A stretch of DNA of 64,000 nt from contig NZ_CBDIPG010000001.1 in assembly GCF_965283645.1 (NCBI RefSeq), forward strand, positions 3,224,001 to 3,288,000. Reading direction: 5' to 3'. Positions within the stretch are counted from its first letter, which is position 1; every line of letters begins with the position of its first letter. Origin of the DNA: Kordia sp965283645 (GTDB lineage: Bacteria > Bacteroidota > Bacteroidia > Flavobacteriales > Flavobacteriaceae). Position numbers and translations under genes: made by a program. A model generated the notes under the pieces. It worked only from the letters and a program-made list of their open reading frames with translations, searched no databases and had not been told where the DNA came from. Shown here one piece after another: positions 61,101 through 64,000 of the stretch.

Positions 61101-61168
61101 ACGGTAGTTTGTGCCATGCCAAAAAAGCAGGAAGCTATCAAACTTATTAGTAAGGTAATTTTTTTCAT
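58127..61168 (-). CDS. Type IX-secreted VCBS/ASPIC repeat protein
   Basis: A 1013-aa secreted or surface protein. A signal peptide (about 1-19) precedes a beta-rich Cys-containing region, an adhesion-like domain (about 230-400) and a fibronectin type III domain (about 405-495; APSSLTATAITQTSATVSW). Seven VCBS/FG-GAP repeats (about 500-820) have calcium-binding D-x-D/N-x-D/N-G turns such as GDFDNDGDMDVFVG. Then follows an ASPIC/UnbV domain (about 840-920; VRSGEGFRF) and a C-terminal type IX sorting domain of about 75 residues (IVIHPNPVGN...GNYILRL). It is exported by the Por system. It faces away from the diheme cytochrome gene's product only in topology; both are minus-strand neighbours, 66 bp apart. 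Confidence 0.92.
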   Translation of the reverse strand: MKKITLLISLIASCFFGMAQTTVDCSLGAVNTTYCYVNNDTTSFVFVSSDGSDLSVTFNAGQVEDTWDQLIVLDTDGTELYNGYGNTGDLTGLTFLSSGDTITVSVNSDIAVNCSGNGFVPWDFNVNCATCTNATATYTVVDDCATSGGFFVDVNVSDLGSATSVTVSDNQASATQSLSMAGNLQFGPYANATDVIISIQNDQDANCIVSSGSITQSNCPPPPPVGVTCGSGASTFIFTEEFDTVSGWTGNLNNGNGSWEIPNESTSNNTGPDTAFSGANFMNYEASGDTTVTGSAVSPAIDLSTATDSAELSFYLHAYGADMGTLNVKIGTSASGPFTTVFTQIGELQTSGSEAWVPVGVNLDSYLGQIIYVEFSHTGTGTGFSGDMSIDLVRVETCGSFCIAPSSLTATAITQTSATVSWIANNGETAWEYVIQPAGTGTPTGSGTASSTTSVNLTALNAGTSYEVYVRAICGLDTSIWSAPLTFQTLAPPPPADFTTSTVATSGTQRAAVDMNGDFLDDVVSIGTTNVNIFYQQMLGGLSATGTNITTTSADNSPSWSLAAADFDRNGFTDLLYGGQNGVTFMRANATGTGFTEISGPEYVFSQRSNFVDLNQDGNLDAFVCHDVDPNVYYMNDGSGNLVFNQGGLGDIAGGGNYGSVWIDYDNDRDMDMFIAKCRGGSSTININELHENDGTGNFTEVASTAGLADPLQTWSSAWGDFDNDGDMDVFVGASSTADGTHKLMRNNGNSTFTNVTAASGILPALTNLGIENATYDFDNDGNLDIASNGSILFGNGDLTFTVYDNILAGNNGSFGDLNNDGFIDAISGTTLYTNTTNSNNWIKITTTGVASNINGIGARVEIYTASGVQIRDVRSGEGFRFMSSLNVHFGIGTDTAVTNILIYWPSGTIDNIVNPAINTHHIITEGQALSVQDETLFESIVIHPNPVGNVMNINSPVNLIGKIATIFNIEGKRVMNLKLEEHNIDVSNLRQGNYILRLESEGKVFTQKFIKQ

Positions 61169-61234
61169 AGGCTTGGGTTTGTATGTATGTGTGAACTTAG
61201 CTTGCTAAATTCACGGTATCAATTTGGTTTAGTT

Positions 61235-62347
61235 TTAATCACACTCGTTTGTGAGTCCATCAATCCATTGTCCGATAAGCTCTACAGCTTCTTCATGAAT
61301 GATGCTTCTTCCTAATAATGGCATTCTAAATTCTTCCGCTTCTGTATTTAATCTGTAATACATTACAGAACGTTCTTTTAAAGTAGGAGTTACAATGTTT
61401 ATCATTCCAGGAATTTCAGTATCTGGATCTACGCAAATACCTAAGTTGGTATCGTCAGCAGATTCATCAAACGCAAAACGCACAGGTCTGTAATCACAAT
61501 GCGATAATTCTTGATGACAATGCGCACAGTTAATATCAATATACGAACGAACACGTACATCAATAGGTTGTGTTTCATCGCTCCAGTTTACTACTGTGTT
61601 AATCGTAGTTGGTAAGTTGTCTTCTAAATAGCCTTCATCAATTAGTTTTTGTAGTTGGTTTTTTGTGCCATCTACATAATCATACATGCTGTTGAGGTTT
61701 TGTGGTTTTACACCAATAGGAATAGGATTGTTTTGACTTTTGTGACATGTAAGGCACTCCACATCTGATGGAATTCTGTAGTTAGTATTTTTTGGCGTAC
61801 CGTTTTGCATGAAATCGATGTTTGTAAATGAACCATCTAAGCTAAATGTTGCTTCTGTTTGCTCGTCATTCCAAACGTAGTCGGCAAATTCCCAGCCGCT
61901 ACTTTTCTTTAACATTAAGCGTGTTTCTACAATACGTGGTGCGTTGCTAGGTTGCACATTTTCATAATAGAATGTTTTTATTAAAAATGTACCTACGGGC
62001 ATATCTATCAATTCAGTATCAGCGGCATATGTTGCTTGTACGTCACTTGGCATCCAAATGAAACGTTTCTTTTTAGCATAATCTGTAAATAAAGCAGAAA
62101 TTGGTTCGTATGGAATAACACCAAGTACAGGTGTTTGGTCTTTCATTTCTCCATCAAAAAAGTTGTAATCTGATAAGTTATCAAATGGAAAATTATCTGC
62201 ATCTAATACTACTGGCGAAGTCGGAATTGGGATATAATCGTCATCCACAGAAGTTGGTGGATTCGTAGGATCGTTGTCGTCTGAACAAGAAAATAAGATA
62301 GCAGTAATCACTGCTAGTATAGCAATTTTACGTAGTTTTTTGATCAT
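61235..62347 (-). CDS. SO2930-family diheme c-type cytochrome lipoprotein
   Basis: A 370-aa envelope protein. A lipobox (AILFSCSDD) at the end of the signal peptide makes it a lipoprotein. Two heme-binding CxxCH motifs, VECLTCHKSQ (about 195-200) and INCAHCHQE (about 274-279), and a likely axial Met in EEFRMPLLG indicate a diheme c-type cytochrome of the SO2930 family (TIGR03806-like). The gene is followed by the type IX-secreted repeat protein on the same strand. Electron partner and substrate are unknown. Confidence 0.9.
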   Translation of the reverse strand: MIKKLRKIAILAVITAILFSCSDDNDPTNPPTSVDDDYIPIPTSPVVLDADNFPFDNLSDYNFFDGEMKDQTPVLGVIPYEPISALFTDYAKKKRFIWMPSDVQATYAADTELIDMPVGTFLIKTFYYENVQPSNAPRIVETRLMLKKSSGWEFADYVWNDEQTEATFSLDGSFTNIDFMQNGTPKNTNYRIPSDVECLTCHKSQNNPIPIGVKPQNLNSMYDYVDGTKNQLQKLIDEGYLEDNLPTTINTVVNWSDETQPIDVRVRSYIDINCAHCHQELSHCDYRPVRFAFDESADDTNLGICVDPDTEIPGMINIVTPTLKERSVMYYRLNTEAEEFRMPLLGRSIIHEEAVELIGQWIDGLTNECD

Positions 62348-62379
62348 GTTTTAGTTTAGTTAGAGCACTAATATAACAA

Positions 62380-62399
62380 AAATATTACATGTAATATTT
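62380..62399. promoter_or_regulatory. 20-bp perfect palindrome upstream of cytochrome gene
   Basis: AAATATTACATGTAATATTT is its own complement. It lies 32 bp before the cytochrome ATG and overlaps a TATTTTTG -7-like box on the minus strand. Its half ATATTACA equals most of the phage-regulon half-site, but without the spacer, which may be coincidence. Confidence 0.5.
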
Positions 62400-62512
62400 G
62401 ATTATTAGTGAGTTACTTATATTATAAAACAACTCAACTTCCTTTTATCCTATCTTTTGGATGGAGTTATTTTTTATGAATACTGATTTTGTAGTAATTT
62501 TACTAATTCTGA

Positions 62513-62755
62513 AATTTCAAGAAATATTTTAAACTCAATTATGAAAACCTAGCAGATGTTGTTGGCATAGTAGTACCTAAAGATTACAAAGGGTTTTTAA
62601 GAATGAAACAAGCGTACGAGTTAAAAGAACTATGTTGAATCTAAGCTGAAAACTTTATAGATGTAACTAATGCCAATAACTATCAATATCATTCAAAGGC
62701 TAAAATGAGGTATCAAGCTTTTAGAAAAAATAAGTATTATAAATCAAAAAACTAA
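62513..62755 (+). pseudogene. Possible gene remnant with two adjacent stops
   Basis: After a TGA, a frame of 41 codons (NFKKYFKLNYENLADVVG and so on) ends at TGA 62636 and TAA 62642, then continues in the same frame for 36 codons with protein-like composition to TAA 62753. It overlaps the last 12 bp of the convergent ABC ATPase. I do not recognise the family. The segment around KELC resembles the broken frame at 27982-28182. Nothing else is seen in the 62348-62743 gap except the palindrome. Confidence 0.3.
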
Positions 62756-63688
62756 CCCAACCAAAACACCATTTTCCAGCACTTCCAAACTCTCAAAAAA
62801 CACACTAATTTCTTCATGTTTTGCTACAACCAAATAATGACTTCCTTTAAAATAACTTTGCTGTACAGTAACTTTAAAAGCAGCAGTTTCGTCCACTTTT
62901 AATTGATGCGGATAGACCAAAATTGTTTCGCTTTTTGTTTGAACTTCTGGAAATAAACTCGCAGGCAATTCATTGACTTCACCAAATAGTGATGCTACAT
63001 ATGTGTTTGGCGGATTTTGATACAATTCCTTAGAATTGCTTTGTGAAATGAGCTTTCCCTGTTGCAATACAATAGTTGTATCGGCAAACGAAAGTGCATC
63101 TGTTTTATCGTGTGTAGCTACAATACAGGTAATGTTTTCTTTTTTGAGATAGTTGAACAGATTTCTGCGTAGTTTATTCTTTCGGAAGTTATCAATATGA
63201 CTAAACGGTTCGTCTAATAATAACACTTCAGGTTCGTGGGCAATTGCTTTCGCCAACGCGACACGTTGTTGTTGTCCGCCACTGAGCAATTTTGCTTTTA
63301 CATTCGCAAACGCAGTCATTTCTACCATGTCTAACAATTCGGCAATACGTGCTTGTTTTTCTTCAGGATAGAAATTAGACAAATAACTTCCCACATTTTC
63401 AGCAACGGTAATGTATGGCATTAAGCCAAAATTTTGCGCGAGATATTTCATCCGATCATGACCTGGCACTAAGTTGTACGCTGGACCTAAAACCTGTTCG
63501 TCTTTCCAAAAGATTTCGCCTTTTTCTAGATCGTGTAAACCGTATATAAGTTTGAGTAACGTGCTTTTTCCGCAACCACTTTCACCAATGATTGATATGT
63601 GTGTTCCTTCCTGAATTTCAAAAGAAATATCTTTTAAAGTTGGTGTGTTTTTAAGATAGGAAAAGGAAACGTTTTGAACGCGAAGCAT
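62744..63688 (-). CDS. ABC transporter ATP-binding protein
   Basis: A 314-aa ATPase. Walker A GESGCGKSTLL (about 35-45), signature LSGGQQQRVALAKA (about 135), and Walker B VLLLDEPFSHID are intact. A C-terminal region of about 75 residues after 240 resembles a regulatory domain (TOBE-like, weak). The sequence is nearest to importers of the PotA/FbpC type. No permease or substrate-binding protein is adjacent in the window, so the cargo is unknown and the partners must lie elsewhere. Confidence 0.88.
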   Translation of the reverse strand: MLRVQNVSFSYLKNTPTLKDISFEIQEGTHISIIGESGCGKSTLLKLIYGLHDLEKGEIFWKDEQVLGPAYNLVPGHDRMKYLAQNFGLMPYITVAENVGSYLSNFYPEEKQARIAELLDMVEMTAFANVKAKLLSGGQQQRVALAKAIAHEPEVLLLDEPFSHIDNFRKNKLRRNLFNYLKKENITCIVATHDKTDALSFADTTIVLQQGKLISQSNSKELYQNPPNTYVASLFGEVNELPASLFPEVQTKSETILVYPHQLKVDETAAFKVTVQQSYFKGSHYLVVAKHEEISVFFESLEVLENGVLVGLVF

Positions 63689-63759
63689 ATGTGTTGTTTA
63701 GAGCTACAAAAATACGGAGATAATTTCAAATACTATTTGTATATTAATGAGTTTGTGGA

Positions 63760-63777
63760 TTCCTGTCTAAGCAGGAA
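63760..63777. repeat. Palindromic intergenic repeat, copy 2
   Basis: TTCCTG-TCTAAG-CAGGAA, followed by TGACAG. It matches the copy at 44319-44336 except for the compensating C/G to T/A changes in the stem, so pairing is kept. Confidence 0.55.
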
Positions 63778-63829
63778 TGACAGTGCGTAAATTTGTGATG
63801 TTTTTAGCATCAAAGCTTTTATATGATTG

Positions 63830-64000
63830 TTATTTGTTGAGTAATTCTTTTAGAATTTCAGGATTCATTCTATTGTTAAAAAAAGTAATAAGATAGATTT
63901 TGTTATGTTGTGTATCCTCTTTGTAGAATAAAGAAACATTTTTATGAATGAAAGCCTTATGAATATTATATGTATGATTAATTAGTGGATAGGTAACTTC
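63830..64000 (-). CDS. RelE/ParE-like toxin, N-terminus cut by window edge
   Basis: The last 56 residues of a small protein, open at the right edge. The fragment has the pattern of the RelE/ParE toxin C-terminus: HKAFIHKNVSLFYKED, then KIYLITFFNNRMNPEIL and a closing LLNK. The strand-turn-strand with FxNxRxNPxxL is typical. The N-terminus and the antitoxin, expected upstream on the same strand, lie outside the window. It is a probable toxin-antitoxin member, by pattern only. Confidence 0.68.
   Translation of the reverse strand, partial: EVTYPLINHTYNIHKAFIHKNVSLFYKEDTQHNKIYLITFFNNRMNPEILKELLNK

Noticed and set aside
1..64000. CRISPR array or insertion sequence
   Set aside because: No regularly spaced identical repeats and no transposase or cas genes were seen; the repeated sites noted are operators or short palindromes.

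Overview
The window is about 35% GC and reads as the chromosome of a marine-type member of the Flavobacteriaceae (Bacteroidota). The evidence is the promoter style (-7 boxes of the form TAnnTTTG), a secreted protein ending in a type IX secretion sorting domain, a TonB-dependent receptor with a carboxypeptidase-like domain, a KxxGG-type RiPP leader, and typical local gene orders (rnpA with an S41 peptidase; YceD, rpmF, fabH, accB, accC). A Kordia-like genus is my guess and is not shown by the sequence.

Layout. (1) 1-14,200 is an accessory, phage-derived region interrupted by a short housekeeping block (elaA-like gene, CxxC protein, S41 peptidase, rnpA). It holds a 1142-aa unrecognised protein, a lysis cassette (amidase-like hydrolase, holin, spanin-like protein), three collar or fibre proteins with a common N-terminal module, a 51-aa HTH protein and a CI/LexA-like S24 repressor. 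No capsid, terminase, portal, sheath or integrase gene is visible here. Three about 60-80 bp modules at 4206-4265, 10690-10770 and 12956-13015 share phased 11-bp half-sites and the same -7 box. They lie upstream of the giant gene, the lysis operon and the HTH/repressor pair. I read them as the operators of one regulon. An orphan lanthipeptide-like precursor follows at 13996. (2) 14,260-23,640 holds an M1 aminopeptidase, a subtilase, an MBL hydrolase, a HipBA module with repeated operators, and a SulP transporter overlapping a universal stress protein. (3) 23,890-38,680 holds a Pif1-like helicase, a RhuM-like/Doc toxin-antitoxin pair, a cation/H+ antiporter, lepA, a TonB receptor, dusB, a LolC/E-like permease, rbfA, methylmalonyl-CoA epimerase and an elongator tRNA-Met. 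(4) 38,770-44,000 holds an AbiE-like nucleotidyltransferase pair behind a 47-bp perfect inverted repeat, a YceI operon facing a ToxR/CadC-like membrane regulator, and a mobile mystery protein A/B (Fic) pair behind three operators with an exact 32-bp period. (5) 44,340-50,070 is a complete RND efflux operon. (6) 50,430-57,950 holds riboflavin synthase, pdxA, YceD-rpmF-fabH-accB-accC, and an FAD oxidase with a GreA-like partner. (7) 58,100-64,000 holds a type IX-secreted VCBS/ASPIC protein, a diheme cytochrome lipoprotein, an ABC ATPase and a truncated RelE/ParE-like toxin.

How the parts fit. Most of the right three quarters is ordinary core genome with several small toxin-antitoxin modules set into it. 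The distinctive part is the left 14 kb. There an SOS-type repressor appears to control a holin/amidase lysis set, fibre-like proteins and a very large protein without a signal peptide from matching promoters. That would suit a domesticated phage-tail or protein-release system, but the function is inferred, not demonstrated.
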